Source of the DNA: Eutreptiella sp. 'Long Island Sound 2002'
Taxonomy: Eukaryota; Euglenozoa; Euglenophyceae; Eutreptiales; Eutreptiaceae
Reading direction: 5' to 3'
Assembly (NCBI GenBank): GCA_964036045.1
Contig: OZ038382.1
Span: 76,855,918-76,919,917 of the forward strand
Length of the DNA stretch: 64,000 bases
Made by a program: the position numbers and the translations under genes. This document shows, in pieces, positions 32,145-42,796 of the stretch. How positions within the stretch are numbered: the stretch's first letter is position 1; the number at the start of each line of letters is the position of its first letter. The notes under the pieces are model-generated. The model had not been told where the DNA came from. It was given only the letters and a program-made list of their open reading frames with translations, and made no database searches.

Positions 32145-32720
32145 TGATTTCAACACTGTGTGTTTGTTGCGCCTCTCCTGCTGCTTGCTGCTGGTGTAGG
32201 GTTCCTGCTGCTTGTTTTTGATGAGGAAAATGTTTTATTGTTGAAATACAACCAATCCAGGATAGCCCAAGCCAGGGATAAGCAAGTAGAAGAAGATCAG
32301 GATCAAAGCATGAAGGGCTGCAGTCACAAAGAGTTAGATAAGAACAACTATCAACAATAGACCACAGCAATTAGCATACATTGCAACTCAGGATGAAATA
32401 TTTTACATGTTTGAGAAAAACTGATTGGAAAACTGCCCCAAGGGCTCACTCTTATCCACAGTGCCATCTTGAGATGTGCACTCTTTGTTTTTGGGTCCCA
32501 TAGGTGCTGAGGTGGCATGGCTTGTGGCGCTGAGGTCACTGCCATGTCACATGGGATATTGCTACTTAGCTAGGCTGACTGGGTATTGAACCCAGGGCCT
32601 CTCCATAGGTCAAAATGTGTTATCACCTATTTTGGTTAGGCCAATACTAAGAGAAAAATGCATGAGTGCTTAGAGCACCTCTTATACAACTACAGTATAC
32701 CCTAAAGCATTGCAAAAGCA
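32145..32720 (-). repeat. gypsy 5' LTR
   Basis: Direct repeat of 10012-10774, with TG/CA ends and an internal deletion of about 180 bp relative to that copy. It lies upstream of gag in the element's own direction. Confidence 0.8.
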
Positions 32721-32908
32721 CTTTTTTTTGTTTTTTTTTGGAATACACAGTTCAGAGTTCAACGGTCTGCTGAGAAGGAAGGCCAGCCCATTATACAGAT
32801 TTGTGACCCACATCCCAAGTCATTGGTCAGCAGGTCGGCGGGTGGGTTGGCATACCGGTGTTCCGTCGAAGGTGAGGGGCAGTGCAAGGTTGAGGGATAG
32901 AAACAAGG

Positions 32909-34055
32909 GTGGTATTCCCGTGTGCATTCGGCCCGTTGCCATCCCCGGGGGTGATGGGCACCTCCCCGCCGGCGTACGAGGGCATGCAGCCACAGGCACA
33001 CGTGCAGCAGCGCCCGCAGGCCGGTGGGACAGCGTGGGGGGCGCAGGAAGGGAAGGGAGAAGAGCACAGGAGGGCATGCGAGAGGTTAGCAGAAGCAGAC
33101 AGGAGCCTGAAAGAGAGGGAGGCCAGGGTTACGGGGGGGCGGGCAGGGCGGCGGAGGGGAGGACGGAAGGGACAGGCGGGCCGCAGAAGGGGAAGCACAG
33201 GAAGTGGAGGAGCTGCAGAGGGCGTCGGCGGACCACCGGAGAAGGCAGGAGAGGGTTGAGAGGGCGGAACGGGAGGGAGGACGACAAGAGGGGGGAAGGG
33301 TGCGGGAGGGTACCCCACTGGTGCCGTTCAGACAGCCGGCTATCCCGCCGGAGCAGGGGGGAGAGATGCAGGAGACGGCATGGAGGGAGATCAGGGGGGA
33401 GGCGGCGAAGCTGGCGGAGAGGGACAGGGAGGTGGCGGCGCGGGAGCGCAGGGTGCGGGAGGAGGAGAGGCGGTTGGCCAGGGGGCCCACCGGGTCCTCC
33501 CGGATCCAGAAGGGGACACCCCCTCCACGGATGTGGAGGGGCGGTCGCCGTCAGGAAAAATGGCCAGAGAGGAGGAAGAGGGGGCGGGGCAGGAGAGGAG
33601 GAAGCGGCGCAGGGGGGAGGAGCGGGGAGCAGGGGAGGCAAAGGGGGCGCCGCGGCTGGCGAGCCCCAGCCCAGAGCCGACGCCGACGGACTGGAACTCG
33701 GAGTCACCACCGCCGAGGCAGTATGCGACGCTGCCGGTACGGAGGGGACCCGGGACGGTCGCGGGGTGGTTGGCGGAGAAAGTGGCGGAGCTGGTCCGCT
33801 ATGTGAAGTGGGTGGAAAAAACGAGGGGAAGGCGGGAGAAGAGGGGGACCCGCCCCTTCAGCGACCTGGTCGGCAGGGCAGGGAGGCCCCCCGGAAGGGG
33901 GGCCGGAGATGGATGAGGCGCGGTGAAGGAGGATGCTGGGAGAGGCGCTCCCGGGGGTGAGCCTGGACTGTCCCCAGGAGAAGGGGAAGAAGCCCAGGGT
34001 TCGGATGCTGCGGGAGCTGTTTCAGCGGCAGGGGTGGTACGGGGGCGATGCGTAG
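32909..34055 (+). pseudogene. ORF1-like coiled-coil protein, copy A
   Basis: Purine-rich plus-strand coding remnant. The likely order, with frame changes at about 33100-33190, 33490 and 33910, is MGTSPPAYEGMQPQ, then heptad-like EEHRRACERLAEADRSLKE. A second charged helix follows (EELQRASADHRRRQERVERAE, then AAKLAERDREVAARERRV) and then a basic patch ERRKRRRGEER. The last parts are TVAGWLAEKVAELVRYVKW and the tail LRELFQRQGWYGGDA, ending at 34055. Long coiled coil followed by basic residues fits a LINE ORF1 nucleic-acid chaperone. The frame changes are shared with copy B, so they predate the duplication, or one frame is not what I assume. Minus-strand Pro/Ser-rich frames here are composition artefacts. 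Confidence 0.4.
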
Positions 34056-35660
34056 GACTGGGCAGGAGCAGGACCGAGAAGCGCCAGGGGCCAGGGGCCT
34101 GGGGCGTGCGGGAGGGACGGGCAGACGGGATGCAAGGGGAGATGCAGGGGAGGCGGACGCGGGGGGTCAGCGAAGGTGGAGGAGGGTGAGGGGAGGATGT
34201 GACGGACACGAGGAGAGGGGGAAGGGAGCGGAGAGGCGCAGGTTCGCAGGGAAGGGCAGGGACACGGCGGTAGAGGGGGATGTGGTGTGGGCGAGAACCC
34301 CAAGCGGAGGGCACAGGGCCAGGGGCGGAGGAGGGAGGGGATGGAGCGGCGGAGTACAGGGGCGCAGACGGGTGCAGACAGAGCGTTCGGGCAGCGGGAC
34401 GCGGGACGCGTCGTGGGTACGGCGAGTAGTGGGGGGCAGAACGAGAAGCCTGACGAGATGCAGTAGTGGAATGGGGTACTGTACTGGAGCAGAGTACAAG
34501 GTTGTGACCAACCAGAACGGCCGGAGATGGCTTGGAGCGGCGTTGTGCCCTTCTGGTGAAGCACGGTGCCACGGCGTTGCCTTGCAGGAGTGGTGAACGG
34601 GCAAACGAATCGAATATTCCGACACGCTGGTACCAGGGTCTTGGCTGATGGTGCTCAGAACGCATTCTCGGAGAGATTGCTGGGAAGGGCAGGTGGCAAC
34701 ACTGGTGTTCTCAAGTCCGATGCTGCGGAGCCAAGTCTCGCTGGTGCCGCTGTGGAGTTGTCTTTTCCATCTGACAGCTGGAGTGTGTGGGCTATCAACT
34801 GACATGCTACATGGCGACAAAGCTCTCTGCTTGGCGAGATGGTGCTGCATTGATAACATTGGACTTACGCGTGCCCTGCTCTGAGGGTTTGGCCACGGCC
34901 GACCCGGAATGCGCCAGGCCTTTGGTGGCCATCGGCTTTATCGAACACCCAGCGAAGTAGTGCAATAAAGTGTGAACCCTTGGTGACTAAGCCGGGACAA
35001 TGCCCCGTCTGGGGGCTCTGGTCCGATTGGAATAGCTCCGTACCGAATCGCCGCAGCTGGTCTCTTCAGCTAGACGCCGCTGGTCCACAGTGCAGATGCA
35101 GCGAAGGGAAATCGGCAAACGTTCTCTCTTTCGTTCTCTCTGTGTTCCTTCGGAAGATGCGGTGACTCATGGTTCGTAGGAACCCAACGGCCAGCGTCAT
35201 GCCAGTCCTCGGGCAGGGCCACAGTCAAGTCCGCAAATACACCCCCCCCCCCCACACTGGGCACATGGCTTCCAGGATGAGGTGAGAGACAGGGACCGAG
35301 GAAATAACACTAGGGTGGGAGAGACACTAGGGAAAAGGGTAGGGACGACAGAGAGGGGCCTGGGTAGAGCACGCGAGTGGCACACACAAGTGACAGCATG
35401 GCTCAGACAGAGAGGGCAGACAAACCATGCAGGCAGGGCCGGCTGAGAGACGGAGAATGGGAGGGGAGACAGGCGAGTGAGGGGGCGAGACAGGGGTAGG
35501 ACAGAGAAGAACAGGGGGCACACACAGAGCGCGTGGTAAACAGTAAAGGCAGATATGACACCAAGGAAGGACACGCAGAGGAGGCAGGGTTCAGGAGGTG
35601 GGGGGAACAGGGGGCCAACAAGGGCGCAAAGGAGCACATTGTCTCACACAGAGAAACGCC
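34056..35660. other. GC-rich untranslated stretch of unit A
   Basis: No domain-bearing ORF. An AATAAA lies at about 34965 in GTGCAATAAAGTGTGAACC and could be a polyadenylation signal for a plus-strand transcript through the ORF1-like region. A run of 12 C lies at about 35242. The same features occur in copy B. Confidence 0.45.
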
Positions 35661-35855
35661 ATGCCAATGACCCGCATAGAGCCGTACCGGCCGCCCCGCC
35701 CGACCATCAGGGAACTGATGGGGGGGCGGCCGGGGCGGGAGGATGATGGGGGAGTCCCCCAAAAGGGGTATCTCGGGAGGCCGCCTAAGTCAGCCTACAG
35801 GTCGGAAGACAGGGCGGAGGCCTTGAGGCGCGTGAAAGCGCGCGAGATACAATGA
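35661..35855 (+). CDS. Small 64-residue ORF, copy A
   Basis: Starts MPMTRIEPYRPPRPTIRELM and ends ALRRVKAREIQ. It is charged and Arg/Pro-rich, with no recognised domain. The frame is kept in copy B (44403-44597) despite several substitutions and without frameshift. That is mild support for coding, but at about 1% divergence it is weak. Confidence 0.3.
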   Translation: MPMTRIEPYRPPRPTIRELMGGRPGREDDGGVPQKGYLGRPPKSAYRSEDRAEALRRVKAREIQ

Positions 35856-36423
35856 TGGCGCGGGGACGGCGAGCGGCGACTGCACGGAGCAGGAGAACAA
35901 CAGTAAGAGGGCGGGCAGGAGACAGAGGGGAGGGGAGGGTGGAGAGGAGAGAAAGAAAATTAACTGCATCGATGGCTTAAATGACTGGGACGGGAGGGAG
36001 GGGCGCCCACCTGGCATGGCCGGGGACCGCCAAGGGCCGCGCCACAGGAAGGCGATGGGACTGGATGTGAGCACCGAACGGAGCCGAGACGGATGGCTGT
36101 GCAGTGTTGTTGTGCGTGCATGCAGGGAGGAGGGAACCACACGGCAGAAAGCACGGCAAAGAAAATAAAGAACAAAACCCCACAGCGCCACAGGAGGGCG
36201 TGCGGCACAAAGCGAGCGGGCGGAGGGGGAACGGGACGGAGTAAAAAGGGCAGACGAGGGACCGCGGGTGGCGCAAAAAAAATCATAGCAACGAAGAACA
36301 GTACCAACAATGACGAGTGACCACGTGGGGGAAAGGCAAGGGTACGGGGGGGCGCGGGGGCCAGGAAGAGGGACCCACCACAGGTCCTGAAGGGAACACA
36401 CCACGCAAGCGGAAGGGGGCGGG

Positions 36424-36990
36424 AAGGGAACGACCAGTGCTAGGCTCACGAGCCGGACCCTGGAAGGCCGCGGATCCGGTGGGCCCGCGCCAGGGGGTTG
36501 CAGGCGGCCTGGAAAAAAAAACGGGATGCAGGGAAAAGGGGACGGGACAGAAAAAGGCGTGTGCCTAGAGCCACATGACGGCCCCAGGGGACTAGGACGG
36601 CTCCCAGGCGGCACAAGAGAAGGGGACGGGGGCGGGAGGGGAGCGACCTGTGCTAGGCGCACAAAACGGTCCCCAGATGGATGAGGATCCAGTGGGCTCG
36701 CGCCACAGGGTTGCTGGCGGCCTGGTGGGGTATAAACACGGGATGAGGGATGGGACGGGGCCGCACAACAGCCCAGGGGAACAGGCCGGGGATGCGGCAC
36801 CTGGGAAAGGGGCGGGGGCGAAAAGGGAGCGACCCGTGCTAGGCGCACAAAACGGTCCCCGGATGGGAGAGGATCCAGTGGGCCCGCGCCACAGGGTTGC
36901 TGGCGGCCCGGTGGGGTATAAACACAGGATGATGGGAAAAGGGGACGGGACAGAGAATGGCCTGTGGCTACGGCCGCACAACAGCTCGGC
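36424..36990. repeat. ~200-bp tandem repeats in unit A
   Basis: Three units each contain GCGACCxGTGCTAGGCxCAC, AAAACGGTCCCC (in two of them), GATCCAGTGGGC, GCGCCACAGGGTTGC and GGCGGCC. They start near 36427, 36641 and 36829 (spacing 214 and 188 bp). The last two carry GGTGGGGTATAAACAC, a TATA-like box. Repeated modules with TATA-like boxes recall the promoter monomers of some LINE 5' regions. Confidence 0.75.
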
Positions 36991-38016
36991 GGGGTACAGA
37001 GTCCACGGGACGCTGGGAATGGGCCGGTGACAGGATGTGGCATATGGGAATGGGACATGGGATGGGCAGGGAAACCAAAAGCGCCAAGCAACAGCCCCGT
37101 GAGATAGGGAAACCAGTTGCCATGGAGTCGTGAACAATGGACCAACCATGGGGAACCTGACCACGGGAAGTCGGGAAAGCGCCCTGAACTCCGGGACATC
37201 CGTGAGGTGTTCGCAGGGCTGGAGGTTGACCTTGAGATCCCCAAGTCAAGGGCCTGAGTACACGTAGCCTCACGCGTGAGAGGGATCAGGGGGAACGTGG
37301 AAAGGGTCGCCCCCCGGCCTCTAGCTGTGGATGGATGACACCCAAGTGCATCCGGGAGCCGAGTGGGTACTCCAACCCTGAGGGATGGGGAGTGGTGGAA
37401 TGTGGTTGACAGAGAGAAATGCCCCGCTGTCGGCGAGGGCTATCCACAGGAAACCCGCCTGCAGGCGCCCAAAAAGCTGTGCTGGGGGGGGAAAGCTGGA
37501 GGATCCTTCGATGGGTGACCAGAAGGAGCTCAAACCGTGAGGGCAGCGACTGAAGGGAACCTACCGCCGGTCATGCCCCAAGGGAACCTGGTTTCAAGTT
37601 CTCGGCCGTGAAGTGAGACAGTGGTCGCCAGGGGAACTGATGGTTTCAAAACTATTCATTGATTTGATTCACATCCTGTTCTTGCTCTACTTGCTGCTTT
37701 GGTCCTGTTTTTCAACACCAAAACTTGCAGAATTTCATCAAAGCTGTTCGGGCATAAAACAAGGATATCTATCTAGGAGTTTGTCTAAAAGTAGCGCACA
37801 GTGTGCCCAACGTGCGCGCCGGGTGCAAGATTCTGCCCAAATGTTCCAAATTCATTCTTTTGGTTGACAAAACGACCACCGAAGGGATTTTTCAATTTTG
37901 AGGCCTCTATCACCACACACTCAATGTCACATTTCAGGGAGGGGGGGTGGAGGTTGGGGTTCGGGGGGGGGCAAGGGTGTAAAGGTCGCGTGTAGAAAGA
38001 ATTCAAGCAGGGTTTC
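36991..38016. other. Unit A, no gene; G-rich motif
   Basis: No ORF with a domain. At about 37938-37973 the plus strand has four closely spaced G runs separated by short loops (GGGGGGGTGGAGGTTGGGG and a further run of eight G), a plausible G-quadruplex. Copy B keeps it at about 46680-46715. Confidence 0.5.
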
Positions 38017-38271
38017 GTGAAGGAGGAAAATGCGATCATGGTCCCTAAGCTCTTCCCACTAAGAAAACTCCCCGGAACGTACCCGGAGGGCTCGGGGCGG
38101 GCATGGGGAAAGTCATTTCAGGGCAAGTATCCCTTGCTAGCGTCCTGGTGGTATGGAGGGGTCAGTGCTGGGGCTTTACCCTTGGGGCCCATGATATCCA
38201 AGCACTACAGCGAAGCCAATGAAGATAAAGAGATGAACTTGCAAAAAATCCCAGTCTCCAAGAAAATGTAG
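38017..38271 (+). CDS. 84-residue ORF, copy A
   Basis: Reads MKEENAIMVPKLFPLRKLPG with a Trp/Tyr/Gly-rich centre (LLASWWYGGVSAGALPLG) and a charged tail ending VSKKM. Composition looks protein-like and differs from its GC-rich surroundings. An AG precedes it at about 37999, so it could be a terminal exon. Copy B (46759-47013) keeps the frame with three substitutions. No family is recognised. Confidence 0.3.
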   Translation: MKEENAIMVPKLFPLRKLPGTYPEGSGRAWGKSFQGKYPLLASWWYGGVSAGALPLGPMISKHYSEANEDKEMNLQKIPVSKKM

Positions 38272-39322
38272 GTGGATAATATGTTACATACAACTCCAAA
38301 TGAATCTTCCTGTAAAATTTATAAAAAATTGGATTGTGAAAAATTTTTCTACTAATTTGGTTTGCGTACACGCGCTGGCAATTGCAATTAATTCATTGCA
38401 ATGCGACCATCTCAGCCTGAACGGATACAAGAAACGAGTTCGGCTTCTCCATAACATACAGGAACAGCTCTGGTAAAAATTTGGGGCGCGCTGAATATAT
38501 AGATCTCCAGAAACGTTCTGAATATGACCTGATGGGGGGCAATCGACCTGAGATCTGCGCAGATTGCGGGTAGCCGGACTTACACTTCCCCTGGCAGAAC
38601 ACACTGGGCTGTGTTACCGGGTCAACGAAGGCGTGAGTGCGGCCAAAAACTGAAAAAGCAGTAAAATCTGTACAAATGTCCCCAGAGTCCAATGTATTCG
38701 GGCTGAATCTGGGTAGATGACCCCAGAATGTACAAGAATGAGACATAAAAAAAAACAAAAGAAGCATAAATAGCTGAAAAGACACGCAAACGTATCAGGA
38801 TAGGATACCAAACCGTGTCCTGGTCGAGAATGATGTGCAATTCAACAAAATGAGACAAATTAACACATGAAATGTAGGGAGATGGGAGACGCGTGACCTT
38901 ATCTGAGCACCTTTTGCTCTTACGGGCACGCTACGGTATCCTCCACGTACTCTACATAGTGTTATTCCCGCTTTTATCTTTTCCAACAGCAAAGCATGTG
39001 CTTCAGATGGCCAGAATGTACCGGGATTGGAGAAGAATCAAGAACAAGTGACGCTTAATTGGGCTTGGATTAAGAAGTTAAATCAAACACAGAGAAAAAC
39101 AGATGACGGCACATGTCCGTATGTACAGTAAACTGCCTGCCTAGGTTTGCGGCAGAGGAATGGGACCAAGCTATCACTAAAGTTTGATGTAATCTGACAA
39201 ACTGATACTCAAAATGTCCTAAGATGAAAAGATGTAGAGGACTGAGGCTGGAATCAACTGAAATCAGCAGGAATGAGGAAACGGATAACCAGCAAATGAA
39301 TACTAGTGAAGTAAACAAATGT

Positions 39323-40075
39323 CAGTTCACCTTGGGTAGGCAACTTTTATGTTACAAAGCGAGCATTTAACAGATTCTAAGAAAATGTTGACATGATGGA
39401 TTATTCATCATGATTGACATGCTGACCTTGAATCCTGTAGCCAGACCCTAGCATACCGCGGAAGAGTTTCGCTGAAGGCGATAGACTGCGTGCCACAGGC
39501 TTGAACACACCGTATATAACTTTATGTACAGTGGCGGTGCGGTTCTTGAAGGAAAGACAGGCCCAATTTTGGCTTTCAGGCCACAATATAAACAAATCCG
39601 CTAATCTAGAACGTGAACTAACAAATGAGGCTCACATTCCTGACAACAAAATTTTTGCTTTCGCCACTGGATCCAAAAACTGTCTGCCTGGGGTCCGTAG
39701 AGGCCGTATATAAGGTTCCATAAGAGAACTGACGTCGCAGTTTAGCAGTATGGTACGAATGAATCAGCAAAATGGTCTCACATCATTTCGAAATTGGACG
39801 AATCTCCAAAGATGAATGAAGTCTACAGGCAGCACAATAAAGTTTGGAACTGAGCTTTTGGCTGTGTTGTGGACACTGCCTTACTACAGGGGGTTCCTGT
39901 AGGGGATAAGCGGCTGCAAAACCTTTGGTTTATGTACATTACATCATCTGCTGAAGCCAGAAGTTCAGGAATTCCAGTCCCATTGATCACATTACCCCTA
40001 GTATGTCCTTGTGGAAGCCTGGCACTGACGTTCCTACACACTACAGCACTACACCTGACATACCAGAAGCGTTTT
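39323..40075. repeat. TATA-bearing dispersed repeat, copy A
   Basis: Begins TTCACCTTGGGTAGGCAAC and ends near ACATACCAGAAGCG. It matches 48063-48815 (inside unit B) and, more loosely, 56442-57321, outside the tandem. Two TATA-like boxes (TATATAAC at 39513, TATATAAGG at 39707) are kept in all three copies, suggesting promoter DNA of an element. Confidence 0.75.
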
Positions 40076-41084
40076 CTGAACCATTTCAACAATTTCAGAG
40101 TCTCTTGCAGTTCGCTTGCGATGTCACTATGGACAGTGTAGGGGGCTGAGTATGGCTACCTGTGGGCTGGTGTGGGCCACGGCAGTAGAGGGCAGGTTAC
40201 GCAGCCCAAGTGGGTTCACGTGGCTCTTGCCTGACGGATGTGGCTGACTACCCCCTGCGGGAGAGATACTATAGGCCAAGCGCATACACGGTGCACCTCC
40301 GCTACAGTACTCGAGGCTAGACCTGAACTATGTACAGCATTCATGCAGACCAAGACAGAGGGAGAGCAGTGAAAAGTGCTGTCACTACACCCCCTGAGGG
40401 GGTCGCCGGAGGGGTGTGAGGAACGCACAGAGTTGAAAGAAAACCACAGTGCCAGCTGGAATGGCGTGGAGGCCAAACTAGAACTAGGGAGGGAGGGAAA
40501 TCGTATCGGCTAACAGGCTGGTCAGGGTGCCTGACAGCTCAGAGGACTGGAGGACCCACATACGGGGCTGTGGCAGTGAAGTGGGCGCCCATCCGCTGGT
40601 GAACCTATTGTAGGAACTACCAAACCACGTGCAGGGGCTGCGCCAACACCAGGACTGCGCCTGTTGGCAGGGCCAGCTGGCCTTTGTGGAGGGGGGGGCA
40701 GAGGGCACACTTGGGCGAATGTGGGGGAGGAGGTGCCCCTGGGTCGGGGGGGGGTTGCCAAGGGCAGTAAAGAAAAGAGGGGGCGAAACACCCCTTGATC
40801 AAATACCACAACACTGGAACTGCGGGCAAAGAGAACTCACCTTTTCGCTCTGAGATGACAGTTTGACGTATTCAGTCACGAGACCTCAGGAACCTGGCCT
40901 GTCTTACGACTTAGAATCCAGTAGACTTTCACCACGGAATGAGCCACGCGGAAATTGGCAAGGTTCTCGGAAAAAACCAAACGGCAAAGGCGGGAATAGC
41001 GAACCAAGGGAATATGGGAGTAAGGTCCGAGCGGGACTCGAAGAAGAGGCTGTTGGTTGTTGGTCGTAACCTGCAGAGGGAACG

Positions 41085-41550
41085 TCACACAGCAGACAAA
41101 AAGTGGGACATAGCGGATTGACGACGGGCCGCAGAGGGAGGGGAGGATTTACGTTTCTTAGTGTGTATTGTGCGACGTGGGGGTGCACGGCGTTTTGACT
41201 TGCTGGGGCGGGGAGTGATGCGTCCAGGCAGAGGAGGGGGGGGGGCGGCACAGATGGACACGTCTGGCAGCGGGCTTGTCTGACGTACTGTAAGGTCCCT
41301 TGAAATCAAAGAAATTGTCGGCGCTCAAACGGGGGGAGAGAGGATCGGTGACAGGGCGCTGCTGACGGTGGGAGCAGGCGTCTTTGATCTCTGAGGTAAC
41401 CTGTTTTCGCCTCTCCGGAAGGACAAAAGTGAGCAGGCGTTTGGCTGCCCTGTCAGTCACCAAGGCGCCATAGAGGGACCGGGGGACGAGAGCGCGTGCA
41501 AAGTTACGGAGCTCGCCCTTCGACCTATTGGCGGCAAGCCAGGAGTGCAC
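41085..41550 (-). pseudogene. LINE ORF2 C-terminal end, copy A
   Basis: The minus strand begins SWLAANRSKGELRNFARAL and runs to a basic tail (SKSKRRAPPRRTIHTKKRK) in an overlapping frame. It equals the end of the LINE ORF2 in copy B but starts abruptly at the unit boundary, so the rest of the LINE is missing here. Confidence 0.8.
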
Positions 41551-41649
41551 CATCCCAAGTCATGGGTCAGCAGGTCGGCGGGTGCGTTGGCATACCGGTG
41601 TTCCGCCGAAGGGTGAGGGGCAGTGCAAGGTGGAGGGATAGAAACAAGG

Positions 41650-42796
41650 GTGGTATTCCCGTGTGCATTCGCCCCGTTGCCATCCCCGGGGGTGATGGGC
41701 ACCTCCCCGCCGGCGTACGAGGGCATGCAGCCACAGGCACACGTGCAGCAGCGCCCGCAGGCCGGTGGGACAGCGTGGGGGGCGCAGGAAGGGAAGGGAG
41801 ACGAGCACAGGAGGGCATGCGAGAGGTTAGCAGAAGCAGACAGGAGCCTGAAGGAGAGGGAGGCCAGGGTTACGGGGGGGCGGGCAGGGCGGCGGAGGGG
41901 AGGACGGAAGGGACAGGCGGGCCGCAGAAGGGGAAGCACAGGAAGTGGAGGAGCTGCAGAGGGCGTCGGCGGACCATCGGAGAAGGCAGGAGAGGGTTGA
42001 GAGGGCGGAACGGGAGGGAGGACGACAAGAGGGGGGAAGGGTGCGGGAGGGTACCCCACTGGTGCCGTTCAGACAGCCGGCTATCCCGCCGGAGCAGGGG
42101 GGAGAGATGCAGGAGACGGCATGGAGGGAGATCAGGGGGGAGGCGGCGAAGCTGGCGGAGAGGGACAGGGAGGTGGCGGCGCGGGAGCGCAGGGTGCGGG
42201 AGGAGGAGAGGCGGTTGGCCAGGGGGCCCACCGGGTCCTCCCGGATCCAGAAGGGGACACCCCCTCCACGGATGTGGAGGGGCGGTCGCCGTCAGGAAAA
42301 ATGGCCAGAGAGGAGGAAGAGGGGGCGGGGCAGGAGAGGAGGAAGCGGCGCAGGGGGGAGGAGCGGGGAGCAGGGGAGGCAAAGGGGGCGCCGCGGCTGG
42401 TGAGCCCCAGCCCAGAGCCGACGCCGACGGACTGGAACTCGGAGTCACCACCGCCGAGGCAGTATGCGACGCTGCCGGTACGGAGGGGACCCGGGACGGT
42501 CGCGGGGTGGTTGGCGGAGAAAGTGGCGGAGCTGGTCCGCTATGTGAAGTGGGTGGAAAAAACGAGGGGAAGGCGGGAGAAGAGGGGGACCCGCCCCTTC
42601 AGCGACCTGGTCGGCAGGGCAGGGAGGCCCCCCGGAAGGGGGGCCGGAGATGGATGAGGCGCGGTGAAGGAGGATGCTGGGAGAGGCGCTCCCGGGGGTG
42701 AGCCTGGACTGTCCCCAGGAGAAGGGGAAGAAGCCCAGGGTTCGGATGCTGCGGGAGCTGTTTCAGCGGCAGGGGTGGTACGGGGGCGACGCGTAG
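41650..42796 (+). pseudogene. ORF1-like coiled-coil protein, copy B
   Basis: Same arrangement as 32909-34055: coiled-coil segments, basic patch ERRKRRRGEER and tail LRELFQRQGWYGGDA ending at 42796. Differences from copy A are a few substitutions, including a synonymous GAT/GAC change in the tail. The frame changes are identical. Confidence 0.4.

Larger units (their letters stand above)
10012..32720 (-). mobile_element. Ty3/gypsy chromovirus, split by nested insertions
   Basis: Minus-strand order is LTR (32720-32145), PBS, gag, protease, linker, RT/RNase H, integrase, chromodomain-like tail, a 2.2-kb 3' region, a polypurine tract and LTR (10774-10012). Subtracting the DIRS element, the hAT MITE and the 4.55-kb TIR element leaves about 11 kb. 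The polyprotein reads across every removed insert. The protease-RT-RNase H-integrase order plus C-terminal chromodomain is that of chromoviruses. Stops, frameshifts, a 180-bp deletion in one LTR and altered catalytic residues show that the copy is dead. No clear target-site duplication flanks the LTRs, so the element may be rearranged at one end. Confidence 0.85.
32811..41550. repeat. 8,740-bp tandem unit, copy A
   Basis: This unit begins CATCCCAAGTCA and ends GGCGGCAAGCCAGGAGTGCAC. The next copy follows with no spacer. Content in order: coiled-coil ORF1-like region (+), GC-rich tract, 64-residue ORF, about 200-bp tandem repeats, 84-residue ORF, TATA-bearing dispersed repeat and the C-terminal end of a LINE ORF2 (-). 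Copies differ by scattered substitutions and small indels, for example a C run of 12 at 35241 against 13 in copy B. Confidence 0.95.

Noticed and set aside
10012-32720. The 763/576-bp direct repeats as two independent dispersed elements and not LTRs
   Set aside because: They have TG/CA ends, abut a primer-binding-like site and a polypurine tract, and bracket one gag-pol in the correct orientation. The missing target duplication keeps some doubt.
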